Shown one piece after another: positions 1 through 7,372 of a stretch of 64,000 nucleotides of DNA. The position numbers and the translations under genes are program-made. This DNA is from Burkholderia pyrrocinia (GTDB lineage: Bacteria; Pseudomonadota; Gammaproteobacteria; Burkholderiales; Burkholderiaceae), in the NCBI RefSeq assembly GCF_018417535.1, contig NZ_CP070978.1:2852001-2916000 (forward strand), written 5' to 3'. The stretch's first letter is position 1, and each line of letters opens with the position of its first letter. The notes under the pieces were generated by a model. The model had not been told where the DNA came from, ran no database searches, and was given only the letters and a program-made list of their open reading frames with translations.

Positions 1-2
1 CG

Positions 3-194
3 AATCGCGACCTGTACACGAATTTCAAAGGCAACGGCTGGGCGTATTTCGGCTTGACGCAGGCCTACGAAAGAAAGGGGATAGGGAATTTGACGCCCGA
101 ACAGCAAAAGGACTACGACAGCGCACTGAAACGGCTCGCCGAATACTGTCCGCCCGCCGATCATGTTTGCGCGTTGTCGCTTGATCGGATGTAA
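3..194 (+). CDS. C-terminal end of an unidentified protein (truncated by window edge)
   Basis: An open frame enters from the window edge and ends at TAA 192-194, giving 63 residues. The visible part contains a segment like a tetratricopeptide helix pair (FKGNGWAYFGLTQAYERKG) followed by a Lys/Gln-rich helix and a tail with two cysteines (EYCPPADHVCALSLDRM). The TPR-like reading is inference from a short stretch; the full protein lies outside the window. It is on the same strand as the RiPP operon that starts about 330 bp downstream, but nothing shows that it belongs to it. Confidence 0.5.
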   Translation, partial: NRDLYTNFKGNGWAYFGLTQAYERKGIGNLTPEQQKDYDSALKRLAEYCPPADHVCALSLDRM

Positions 195-522
195 ATAAAC
201 GAACCGGAACGTCTCGAGCTCACCGGCTCTTGCTCAGAAGCACTGCGTGAGCCGATCGAACAGTCGAAGGGCGGTTGCGCGTGAAGCATTTCGATATTGT
301 TTTCTTTCTGGAATTTTATTTTGAAATAGTAACCGGAAGAATAGGTCAGGATTGCAGTGCGAGGCGCTGACGAGTTTTATGCAGCAACTCCATATTTCGT
401 AATCCTGGAAAAAGAAAATGCTAATTCCTAGATTTGCTTAGAATTCCTGCTATAACGAATTTCAGTTGTCAGGCGGAGGTGGTGGAAGTAGAAGCGTTCA
501 ACTACAGGCGAAGGGGATTGAA
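195..522. other. Intergenic region upstream of the Cys-repeat precursor gene
   Basis: There is no credible gene here. The second half (about 285-460) is clearly more AT-rich than its surroundings, as expected for the promoter of the operon that follows. A -10-like TATAAC lies at 451-456, about 70 bp before the precursor start, but I see no good -35 hexamer at the right spacing, so no promoter is called. A frame open from a TTG at 466 runs into the precursor gene; its Gly-rich lead-in comes from a GGAGGTGGTGG run and is probably not translated. Confidence 0.5.
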
Positions 523-735
523 ATGGCAAACGACGACGTGAAGAAGCTGTCAGTGCAATCGGCCGATGCGGCCGAACTTGCCGCCCAGTGCGCGGCGCAA
601 TTGGCGAAGTGCGCAGCGGCCTATCATGCCGCGGTGGCGCGTGCGGCGTCGGCAAAATGTGCCGCCGCCGCCGCCAAGTGTGCTGCGAACGCAGCCCACT
701 GCGCGGCGAATGCGGCCAAGTGCGCGGCAAACTGA
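523..735 (+). CDS. Ala/Cys-repeat peptide, probable RiPP precursor of the MNIO operon
   Basis: A 70-residue peptide that I do not recognise as a named family. ATG 523 is preferred because AAGGGG (511-516) sits at normal ribosome-binding distance. Residues 1-20 are acidic/mixed (MANDDVKKLS...) and look like a leader. Residues 21-70 are about two-thirds alanine with six cysteines at 23, 30, 46, 53, 60 and 67. The last four are exactly seven residues apart and the first pair is also seven apart. The repeat unit is roughly (K/H)CAANAA, and the chain ends in KCAAN. In an unmodified helix the cysteines would line one face. The stop lies 51 bp before the MNIO gene, on the same strand, with tailoring enzymes following. 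The precursor role is inferred from composition, size and position; a small structural or metal-binding peptide is the alternative. Confidence 0.75.
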   Translation: MANDDVKKLSVQSADAAELAAQCAAQLAKCAAAYHAAVARAASAKCAAAAAKCAANAAHCAANAAKCAAN

Positions 736-786
736 CATGCATCACATGGGAATCGGCTCCATGGCGAACAAGCGGAGGTGTTCGCC

Positions 787-1707
787 ATGAGCATCCCAAG
801 GCTGGGCGTCGGGCTCCAGTTCAATCCGGCGCTGATCGACTGGTTTCCTTTTTTCGACCAATCCCTGGATGCGCTGGAAATACTGTTCGACGGCGTGATG
901 GCGCCGCTTGACGGGCCGGGGCTGATGTTGCCGGCGATGGTCGACACGATGCGCGAGGTCTCCGCGCGCTTTCCGCTCGTCGGTCACTCCAATTACGGCG
1001 GCGACTTCGGCTTCGACGATCTGGCGAGCACGCCGGCGGTGCGACGCCATGTGCCGCTCGCCCGGAAATTCAACGTCCCCTGGGTTTCGAACCATTGCTT
1101 CTACAGCGACGCGTCGTGGTGCGACGTGTGGAGCAGCCCGCTGCAGTTCTCGCGCGACGAGGTCGTTCGGATTGCCAACCGGGCGCGCGCGCTGCAAGAC
1201 CTGTATGGCGTCCCGCTCGCGCACGAGAACGCGGCCTACTACCGGGTATGCCCCGGAAGCGACATGGAGGAGGGGGAGTTCCTCGCCCGCGTCGTCGAGC
1301 TGTCAGGCACCTATTTGCACCTCGACCTGCACAACCTCTATGCGAACGCGCAAAACCACGGCGCCAGCGGTTATTCGATCGCGCGTTTCCTCGACACGAT
1401 CCCGATGGACCGTGTTATCTGCATCCACATGGCCGGCGGCCGCTGGTTCGACAACCAGTACCACGACCTGCACGACACCCAGGTCGTCGAGCCCGTATGG
1501 GACCTGCTCGACGACGTGCTGTCGCGCGCGCGCCCCGGCGCGGTGATCCTCGAGTACGAAGCCGAGGCGCTGCGCAGCCGCGAAGAGACGCTCGACGTCG
1601 CCCGCTCCATCGACGTCATCCTTGCCGATCTGGCGCGCGGACGCGCTGCGTGGGACCGCGCCTATGGCCCCGCCAGCCGCCGAACCACACAACAGGAGGC
1701 AGCGTGA
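787..1707 (+). CDS. DUF692/MNIO-type multinuclear iron oxidase, RiPP-modifying
   Basis: A 306-residue TIM-barrel protein of the DUF692 family (MbnB/TglH/BufB-like), whose members use two or three irons to oxidise cysteine or other residues of precursor peptides. The expected ligand motifs are visible in order: H67 (GHSNY), E147 (AHENAAYY), the LDLHNLYANAQNHG block with D180, H182 and N183, H214 (IHMAGG), H229-D230 in LHDTQVVEPVW, and E256 (ILEYE). The usual LDVNN signature reads LDLHN here, an unusual His replacement. Start ATG 787 has GGAGG at 774-778; the GTG at 778 lies inside this site. The gene lies directly after the Cys-repeat peptide and its stop overlaps the next start (GTGA), so it is co-translated. 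The family assignment is firm; the reaction on this peptide is unknown. Cys-to-thiooxazole or oxazolone-type chemistry is the family precedent. Confidence 0.82.
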   Translation: MSIPRLGVGLQFNPALIDWFPFFDQSLDALEILFDGVMAPLDGPGLMLPAMVDTMREVSARFPLVGHSNYGGDFGFDDLASTPAVRRHVPLARKFNVPWVSNHCFYSDASWCDVWSSPLQFSRDEVVRIANRARALQDLYGVPLAHENAAYYRVCPGSDMEEGEFLARVVELSGTYLHLDLHNLYANAQNHGASGYSIARFLDTIPMDRVICIHMAGGRWFDNQYHDLHDTQVVEPVWDLLDDVLSRARPGAVILEYEAEALRSREETLDVARSIDVILADLARGRAAWDRAYGPASRRTTQQEAA

Positions 1708-2414
1708 AAGTTGGCCACGATATCGACGTCGCACCGGCGAACTGGACGTTCTCCGGCAACGTCGCCGAAACGTTCGTCGATCACGTCCGCCGGTCGGTGC
1801 CGTACTACGATGCGGGGCACGACCTGGTTTGCCAGCTCAGCGATTTCTTCTGCCACGGCGACAGCATCTGCTACGAGATCGGCGTGTCCACGGGCCAGCT
1901 GCTGCGGAAGCTGGCGGAACATCATGCGTCGAAGCCGGGCATCACGTGGGTCGGCATCGATCCGGTCGAGTCGATGATCGCCAAGGCGCGGCAGCACTGC
2001 GTGGAGGTGCCCAACATCGCGCTTGAAGTCGGCGACGCGCGCTTGTACGGCTTCGAGAAGTCGGACCTGATCGTGTCCTTCTACTGCATCCAGTTCATCC
2101 CGCCGAAAGACCGGCAGGAAGTATTCAACCGCATCTACGAGCGCCTGAACTGGGGCGGCGCCTTCATCCTGTTCGAGAAGGTTCGCGCGCCGGATGCGCG
2201 GTTCCAGGACATGGTCGTGTCGCTCTACAACGACTACAAGCGGCGCGAAGGGTTCTCGGCCGACGAGATCCTGAACAAGACAGCGAGCCTCAAGAGCGTG
2301 CTCGAGCCGTTCTCCACGGAAGGCAACCTCGGGCTGCTCAAGCGCGCGGGGTTCGTCGATATCACGACCGTCATGAAGTATCTGTGTTTCGAGGGGTTCC
2401 TGGCGATCAAGTAG
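1704..2414 (+). CDS. CmoA-fold SAM-dependent methyltransferase
   Basis: A 236-residue class I methyltransferase. Motif I is YEIGVSTGQ (57-65) and the acidic loop is GIDP (84-87). The closest family by eye is CmoA, the tRNA-modification enzyme that makes carboxy-SAM from SAM and prephenate. The entry segment VAETFVDHVRRSVPYYD, the FILFEKV strand, the DYKRREGFS segment and the LLKRAGF tail all have clear counterparts. In my hand alignment the Arg of the E. coli CmoA 'KARLHKAGF' segment, which contacts the carboxylate of carboxy-SAM, is Leu here. Plain methyl transfer is therefore as likely as carboxy-SAM formation. The start is GTG 1704, with AGGAGG at 1694-1699 and a 4-bp overlap with the MNIO stop. 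Its place in the operon suggests that it acts on the modified peptide. Confidence 0.75.
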   Translation: MKVGHDIDVAPANWTFSGNVAETFVDHVRRSVPYYDAGHDLVCQLSDFFCHGDSICYEIGVSTGQLLRKLAEHHASKPGITWVGIDPVESMIAKARQHCVEVPNIALEVGDARLYGFEKSDLIVSFYCIQFIPPKDRQEVFNRIYERLNWGGAFILFEKVRAPDARFQDMVVSLYNDYKRREGFSADEILNKTASLKSVLEPFSTEGNLGLLKRAGFVDITTVMKYLCFEGFLAIK

Positions 2415-2478
2415 GCCCCTGCGAGCAAGCGATCGCCGTTGCCGCGAGCGACCAGACTCTTCGAACACGGGAGGCGTG

Positions 2479-5085
2479 ATGGATGCCAGGCTGGTATGGG
2501 ATACGTGGCGGCGGATTCTCAGCGACGATGGTCTTGTCGAGATGGTCACGCGGGCAGGGCACGCCGATGCTGCCTCACTCGCGGGCCTCGGCGCCGCCGA
2601 GCGGGCCGTGGTGGCCGACTATGCCTGCACCCCGCAGGCGACGCAGACCAATATCGGCATGTACCGCCGCAGCCTGGTGCGCATCGTCCGCGTTGCGCTC
2701 GGCCGCGTGCCGCTGAGTCAGCATCTTCTGTTCATGAGCGGGCTCGACGTCGACGCCGTGGCCGCGGAATTCGCCCGCGTCAATGGCTATGCCGACGACG
2801 GCCCGAATTTCTGGCGTCTCGCCGGTGCCTTCGTCGCCTATCTCGCGACGCGCGCCGAATTCGCGGCGCCAACGCACCAGGACGCGCTGGCGATCGATCA
2901 AGCGCTGGTCACGCTCGCCCGTCGTCTCGGCCAGGTCACGGTCGATGCGTGGCCAAACGCCGTCGCGGCCGGAATCGGCGATGCCGCGGGTTCGGATCGC
3001 TCGCTCGTGCGTTTCGTCGCGTCGCGCGCCGCTATCGTGGCCCGGTCGCGCCACGACCTCACGCCGTGGATCGAAAACCCGTATGGCTTCGATCCTGCCG
3101 AGACGCTGGATGCGTCGCCGCGGCATTGGCTGGTCTATTTCCCGGACGCCGACAGCGCGCCGGCCTACGCGGAGTTGTCCGAGCGCTCGGCCCGCATCTT
3201 CGAGCTGCTGGCCACACCGCATTCAGCCGCCGACGTGGCGCGGGCGCTGGGCAGCCTGTCCGACGCCGAGGCGCTCGAGGTGATCGACCGGCTCGCCGCA
3301 CTCGGTGTCGTCGTCAGCGAGAAGGCCGGCGGGCGCGCCGTGAGGAACCCGTTTCGGAACGATACGCTGGGCAGCGATGCGTTCGTCATGCTCGATCCGG
3401 CGGTCGAGATGCTGGACGTCGAAATCGCCGGGCACCGGTTTCTGTGCCACGGCCACTTCGAAGTCGGCATGGCCGTGCCGCCCGGCGAGGGGCTGTCCGA
3501 CTTCGTCGCCGAGCTCGCGGGCAAGCCTGTCCGCGTTGGCGCGCTGCGCAAGGGCTTCGACGATCAGCACCTGATCGACACGATGCTCGCCGCGTTGCGG
3601 CAGCACGGCTTCCTGCACGTGACGTCGGAGGGCGTGCCATCGGCCGACGAACTCGCGCATTTGCGCCGCGCGGCCGCGGAGAGCCGCCGAACGCGGCTGT
3701 GCCACACCATCAACCTGCATCTCGACGCCGTGTCGGCCGATGCGATTCGTGCGCGTGTCGAGGCCGAATCGACCGCACCGCAACTGCATTTGCGCTGTAC
3801 GCGAATCGGCGATCATGCGTCGACCCTCGCCGAGCTTGCGCGCCTGCGCCAAGCGGGCCGGTTGCGCCTGCATCACACGGTGGTGCAGGCCGCCGATCCG
3901 GAGTGCGACGCCGATGTCGTCCGGTCGCTGCGCCGTCTCGGTGCCGGCGTGAGCGTCGACGATGTGCCATGGCCGGCGCCGGCGCAGCCCATCGCCGGCC
4001 TCGACGCATTGACGCGGGCAGGCGTGCCCGTGCATGCGCGGATGGCGCCGGGCCGGTCGTTCCTCGACGCCGCGACGCGCGCGCACGCCGTGGCCTGGGC
4101 CGAACGGGCGGGGCTCTGCGGCTTGTGTCTCGAGCTCGATGCCGACGCGCTCTGGCCCGCGGAAAAGCCGAGCGAGACCGATTTCGTCGGCGTCTTCGAA
4201 GCCGTGCATGTGCTGGACGAAACCTTCGGCGACGTCTGCATCGCCAACCTGCCGAGCGACGAGGTCTTGCTCGGTAACGCGTCGCCGTCTCCTCCCGAGA
4301 GGCTGTCCGACATCGCCGCGCGTTTCCGTCTCGCCTATTTGCGCTGGCGTTTGCCGCTGTTGAAGTCTCTCGAAGGCGACAACACGTTCAGCCAGACGCC
4401 GGAGGCCGAGGAAAAGCTCGTTCGCCTGCGGGAAGACCTGCTGCCCAACCATCCCGAGCTGCTCAACCTGGGGCCGGGCAGTGTCGTCGTCGACGTATGC
4501 GGCGGCAATGGCCGGGTTGCGCGCCGTCTGTCGCCCCTGGTCGGCCCCGACGGCCTCGTCATTTCGATCGAGATGCTGCGTTGCGTGACCGATCGTGCGC
4601 GCCGCTTTGCGTGCGAGCAAGGATATGTGAACGTGCAGTTTCGCGCCGGGCTGGCACAGCGCATCTCGTTGCGCGAAGGCTCGGCCGATGCCGCCGTCAA
4701 CGAATGGACCGGCGCGATCTGGCAGTTGGGGCTCGGTCCGGCCATGGTCGCCGAGATGGCGCGTGTCATCCGCGTCGGCGGTCGAATCGCCGTCACGCAC
4801 CGGCTGGTGCGGCTCCCGCTGCATCGGCTCGGGCAGCCGTGGGTTCAGTTCGACGACATCTATGCGTTGATGCGTGCTGCCTTCGATCGCCCGGACCTGT
4901 CCATCGTCATCGAGCGCGTGTGGGGACAAACCGTGTCGACCCTGGCCGGTGAACGGGCAAGCGCATGGCGCAAGCACTATGTGCCGCGACTCGTCAATCC
5001 GTTCGACGTGACTTACACCGAGGACAAGGATCCGGGGCCGCACGCCGACGTGTGCCTCACGATCATCGCGGAGCGCATTCGATGA
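2479..5085 (+). CDS. Three-part RiPP enzyme: winged-helix/PqqD-like region, Cys-less barrel, C-terminal methyltransferase
   Basis: An 868-residue protein with no single known family. Residues 1-190 form an Ala-rich helical region that I cannot assign. Residues 215-285 and 300-385 each read like winged-helix domains; the first (SERSARIFELLATPHSAADVA) resembles PqqD-type peptide recognition elements. Residues 400-600 look like alternating strand/helix barrel segments similar to SPASM-type radical SAM proteins but lack a CxxxCxxC triad. Residues 640-868 are a class I methyltransferase with motif I VDVCGGNGR (671-679), an acidic SIE (696-698) and a typical post-motif. GGAGG at 2470-2474 supports ATG 2479. 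The stop overlaps the next start by 4 bp. Likely roles are precursor binding and a second methylation. The methyltransferase part is secure; the barrel and recognition readings are inference. Confidence 0.7.
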   Translation: MDARLVWDTWRRILSDDGLVEMVTRAGHADAASLAGLGAAERAVVADYACTPQATQTNIGMYRRSLVRIVRVALGRVPLSQHLLFMSGLDVDAVAAEFARVNGYADDGPNFWRLAGAFVAYLATRAEFAAPTHQDALAIDQALVTLARRLGQVTVDAWPNAVAAGIGDAAGSDRSLVRFVASRAAIVARSRHDLTPWIENPYGFDPAETLDASPRHWLVYFPDADSAPAYAELSERSARIFELLATPHSAADVARALGSLSDAEALEVIDRLAALGVVVSEKAGGRAVRNPFRNDTLGSDAFVMLDPAVEMLDVEIAGHRFLCHGHFEVGMAVPPGEGLSDFVAELAGKPVRVGALRKGFDDQHLIDTMLAALRQHGFLHVTSEGVPSADELAHLRRAAAESRRTRLCHTINLHLDAVSADAIRARVEAESTAPQLHLRCTRIGDHASTLAELARLRQAGRLRLHHTVVQAADPECDADVVRSLRRLGAGVSVDDVPWPAPAQPIAGLDALTRAGVPVHARMAPGRSFLDAATRAHAVAWAERAGLCGLCLELDADALWPAEKPSETDFVGVFEAVHVLDETFGDVCIANLPSDEVLLGNASPSPPERLSDIAARFRLAYLRWRLPLLKSLEGDNTFSQTPEAEEKLVRLREDLLPNHPELLNLGPGSVVVDVCGGNGRVARRLSPLVGPDGLVISIEMLRCVTDRARRFACEQGYVNVQFRAGLAQRISLREGSADAAVNEWTGAIWQLGLGPAMVAEMARVIRVGGRIAVTHRLVRLPLHRLGQPWVQFDDIYALMRAAFDRPDLSIVIERVWGQTVSTLAGERASAWRKHYVPRLVNPFDVTYTEDKDPGPHADVCLTIIAERIR

Positions 5086-6650
5086 CGACCGATGCACCGG
5101 CCCGACGGATGGAGATGCGCACGCAGGCCGCTGCCTTCGACGATGCGCGTGCGTCGCTGGGCCGGCTCGGCATTCCCGACGCGCTGCCGGCGCTGCACGC
5201 CGCGGGGTTGAGCATCAGGCGCAGTGTGGTTGGCGGCACCCATTCGGTGGCGGTCTATCCGCCGATCGACTCGTTGACGCCGGTCGAATCGAGCGCGGTG
5301 CTGAACGCCATTTGTTTCGGCGGCGATACCAGTCTTTACGTGCATATCCCGTTTTGCGAGACGCGCTGCACCTTTTGCCATTACACGGTGCAGCACTATG
5401 CGGGCAAGGGCAAGGCATCGCAGACCGGCGAGAACGAAGTGGCGCGCTATCTCGACGCGCTCCGGCATGAACTGGCGCTCTGGAGCGCCAGGCTCGCGCA
5501 ATCGGGCACGGCGCTTTCGTCGATCTACATTGGCGGCGGCACGCCGCTGGTGCTCGAGGAGGAGACGCTGCGCGACCTCATGCGCGCGATCGGCGACGAC
5601 TACGACATTCTGCCCGGCGCAGAGGTGTGCATCGAGGGCAGCCCGCTCACCATCACGGCCCCCGGCGGCGCGGACAAGCTGCGTTTCCTGAAGGAGCAGG
5701 GTGTCACGCGCCTGAGCTTTGGCGTGCAGTCGTTCGACGACGCCGTCCTGAAATACGCGGGGCGCGGCTACAAGCGCGACGTGCCGATTCGCGCCGCGCA
5801 GATCGCGAGCGAGATCTTCGACAACTGGAATCTCGATCTCATCCAGGGGCTCTACAAGGGTTCGCCGGCGGAGACCTGGCGGAACCTCCAGACGATCGCG
5901 GAACTGCGGCCGGCGCATCTGACCTGGTATCACGGCCGCTTCGCCGACCGGCCGCAGGGCGACTGGTATCGGTCGGAAGACCGGCACGGCGAATTCGAGG
6001 ACGAGCTCGAGACGCTGCTTGGGCGCATGCTGATCTGGCAGGGCATGGCGGCGCTCGGCTATCACCAGTGCGACGGCAACCGCTTCGTGCGTGCGCAGCA
6101 CTATACCGATCCGTTCAAGAAGGTCCGCACCTCGGTGTCGCGCGATCTGCTCGGCGTCGGGGCGGCGTCGTATTCGCACGTCGGTGGGAGTCCGGCAGGG
6201 TACGGCTGCCGAGGCTACGAGTTCCGCAACGACACGCATATTCGCGCGTATGCCGACCGCGTGCTGTCCGGCGAAATCCCGATCGCCACCGGCCGCGCGA
6301 TCGACGATGAGGAGTTGCTGGCGATGTCCTACGTCACCGGGTTGCGCAGCGGCCGCGTGGAGGATGCCGGGTTGCACGCGATCGCCGCCGGCAATCCGCA
6401 GCGCTCCGCGCATTATCGGGAGCTGGCCGGCAGGCTGGTCGGGCTCGGCATCCTCGAGCCTTACGCGGACAGCGAAGGCACCGCGGGCTTGCGGCTGACC
6501 CGGCTCGGCCGGCTGTTCGAGGACGAGACGCTCGCGCTGTTCTTCAGCCCCGCCGTCAAGCGCACGCTGACGGCTCACGCCAAACCACCGGTTTCGCTCG
6601 TGCGGATCGCGGCCAAGCCCGCGGTGGACTTGCCGATGACGCGTGCCTGA
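5082..6650 (+). CDS. HemN/HemW-like radical SAM enzyme of the RiPP operon
   Basis: A 522-residue radical SAM protein. The cluster-binding motif is CETRCTFC with C92, C96 and C99 (CX3CX2C), preceded by the family-typical YVHIPF. The GGGTP motif (151-155) and FGVQSFDD follow, as in oxygen-independent coproporphyrinogen oxidases and class C radical SAM methyltransferases. It is longer than HemN/HemW, with about 80 extra N-terminal residues, and has a C-terminal winged-helix-like tail (about 420-490). Start ATG 5082 overlaps the upstream stop (ATGA). Because it sits at the end of a peptide-modification operon, a class C-type role (radical methylation, alkylation or cyclisation of the peptide) is more likely than heme synthesis. 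That is inference, since the product cannot be predicted from sequence. Confidence 0.8.
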   Translation: MTTDAPARRMEMRTQAAAFDDARASLGRLGIPDALPALHAAGLSIRRSVVGGTHSVAVYPPIDSLTPVESSAVLNAICFGGDTSLYVHIPFCETRCTFCHYTVQHYAGKGKASQTGENEVARYLDALRHELALWSARLAQSGTALSSIYIGGGTPLVLEEETLRDLMRAIGDDYDILPGAEVCIEGSPLTITAPGGADKLRFLKEQGVTRLSFGVQSFDDAVLKYAGRGYKRDVPIRAAQIASEIFDNWNLDLIQGLYKGSPAETWRNLQTIAELRPAHLTWYHGRFADRPQGDWYRSEDRHGEFEDELETLLGRMLIWQGMAALGYHQCDGNRFVRAQHYTDPFKKVRTSVSRDLLGVGAASYSHVGGSPAGYGCRGYEFRNDTHIRAYADRVLSGEIPIATGRAIDDEELLAMSYVTGLRSGRVEDAGLHAIAAGNPQRSAHYRELAGRLVGLGILEPYADSEGTAGLRLTRLGRLFEDETLALFFSPAVKRTLTAHAKPPVSLVRIAAKPAVDLPMTRA

Positions 6651-6676
6651 TCGGCATGCGGCGCCGAAGGTGCGCG

Positions 6677-7006
6677 TCAATCGACGATGAACAGCCTGGC
6701 GCCGGCGTCGGTGGACGAGCGGTGCGGTTCCGCGTCGTCTGCGACCTGGTAGCTCATGCCCGGCAACAGCGTGAACGATCGGCCATCCTTGAGCTCGGTG
6801 TGCAGCTCGCCCTCGAGACACAACAGGATGTGACCTTTCGAACACCAATGGTCGGCAAGGTAGCCCGGCGAATATTCGACCATGCGGACACGAATCGTCC
6901 CGAAGGTCTGCGTGCGCCAGTAGGCAACGCCGCGCTCGCCCGGATATTCGACTCGATCGACCTGCGACCAGTCGGTGGTGCCGAAGGGAATGTCTGACAT
7001 TTTCAT
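6677..7006 (-). CDS. DHCW-motif cupin-fold protein
   Basis: A 109-residue small cupin. The segment DHWCSKGHILLCLEGEL carries the DH-x-C motif that names this cupin group; the fold is a single beta-barrel. Function is unknown in the family; a metal-dependent small-molecule role is usual for cupins. Start 7006 is chosen over the ATG six bases inside because GGAG lies 8 nt upstream of it. The gene converges on the RiPP operon with 26 bp between the stops, so it could be an accessory or simply a neighbour. Confidence 0.8.
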   Translation of the reverse strand: MKMSDIPFGTTDWSQVDRVEYPGERGVAYWRTQTFGTIRVRMVEYSPGYLADHWCSKGHILLCLEGELHTELKDGRSFTLLPGMSYQVADDAEPHRSSTDAGARLFIVD

Positions 7007-7372
7007 GGTGACGACTCCAGTGGATCGCTTCCTGACTGCGTGGGACGACGTGCTTCACATGGGGATGCGCGTCGCGTGACCCTTTACGGGCAGGATACAA
7101 CCATCGCCGGGTCGTGCGGCGTTTGACGGGTGACGCGCGGGCGGACTCGCTGCCGGACGAAACGAAACGAGCGTCGTCGCATATCATTCGCATGCCGAAT
7201 TGTTTGTTATCTTATCCTCAATTGCGGCGATTGATTCAATTATTTCGTTAATGGATTTTAATTGACAAATAATTCAATCAATATGAATTTATCTACTTCC
7301 ATATCTTGAAATTGACTTTTCAATCTTTAATGTTATATCGTTTGTTCTCGAAAATAATTGAGGGCAACTAAA
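7007..7372. other. AT-rich regulatory region before the collagenase gene
   Basis: There is no gene. About 7195-7370 is strikingly AT-rich for this genome, with runs such as TTATCTTATCC, TTAATTGACAAATAATTCAATC and ATGTTATATCG. It probably carries the promoter and perhaps H-NS-type silencing sites for the collagenase gene starting at 7373. No hexamer pair is unambiguous among so many candidates. Confidence 0.5.

Noticed and set aside
466..522. TTG start giving MSGGGGGSRS... ahead of the Cys-repeat peptide
   Set aside because: The Gly run comes from a GGAGGTGGTGG stretch; ATG 523 has a well-spaced AAGGGG and gives a normal leader.
5082..6650. Housekeeping HemN/HemW (heme synthesis)
   Set aside because: The motifs are HemN-like, but the longer N-terminus and the 4-bp coupling to a peptide-modification operon make a specialised role more likely.
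5013..7193. 726-codon open frame on the minus strand across the radical SAM gene
   Set aside because: It is antisense to a gene with clear radical SAM motifs; its composition is Arg/Ala-rich and motif-free, typical of GC-rich shadow frames.
7195..7372. Replication origin, because of AT-rich DNA
   Set aside because: No DnaA-box cluster, iterons or rep/par genes nearby; promoter or silencer DNA is simpler.
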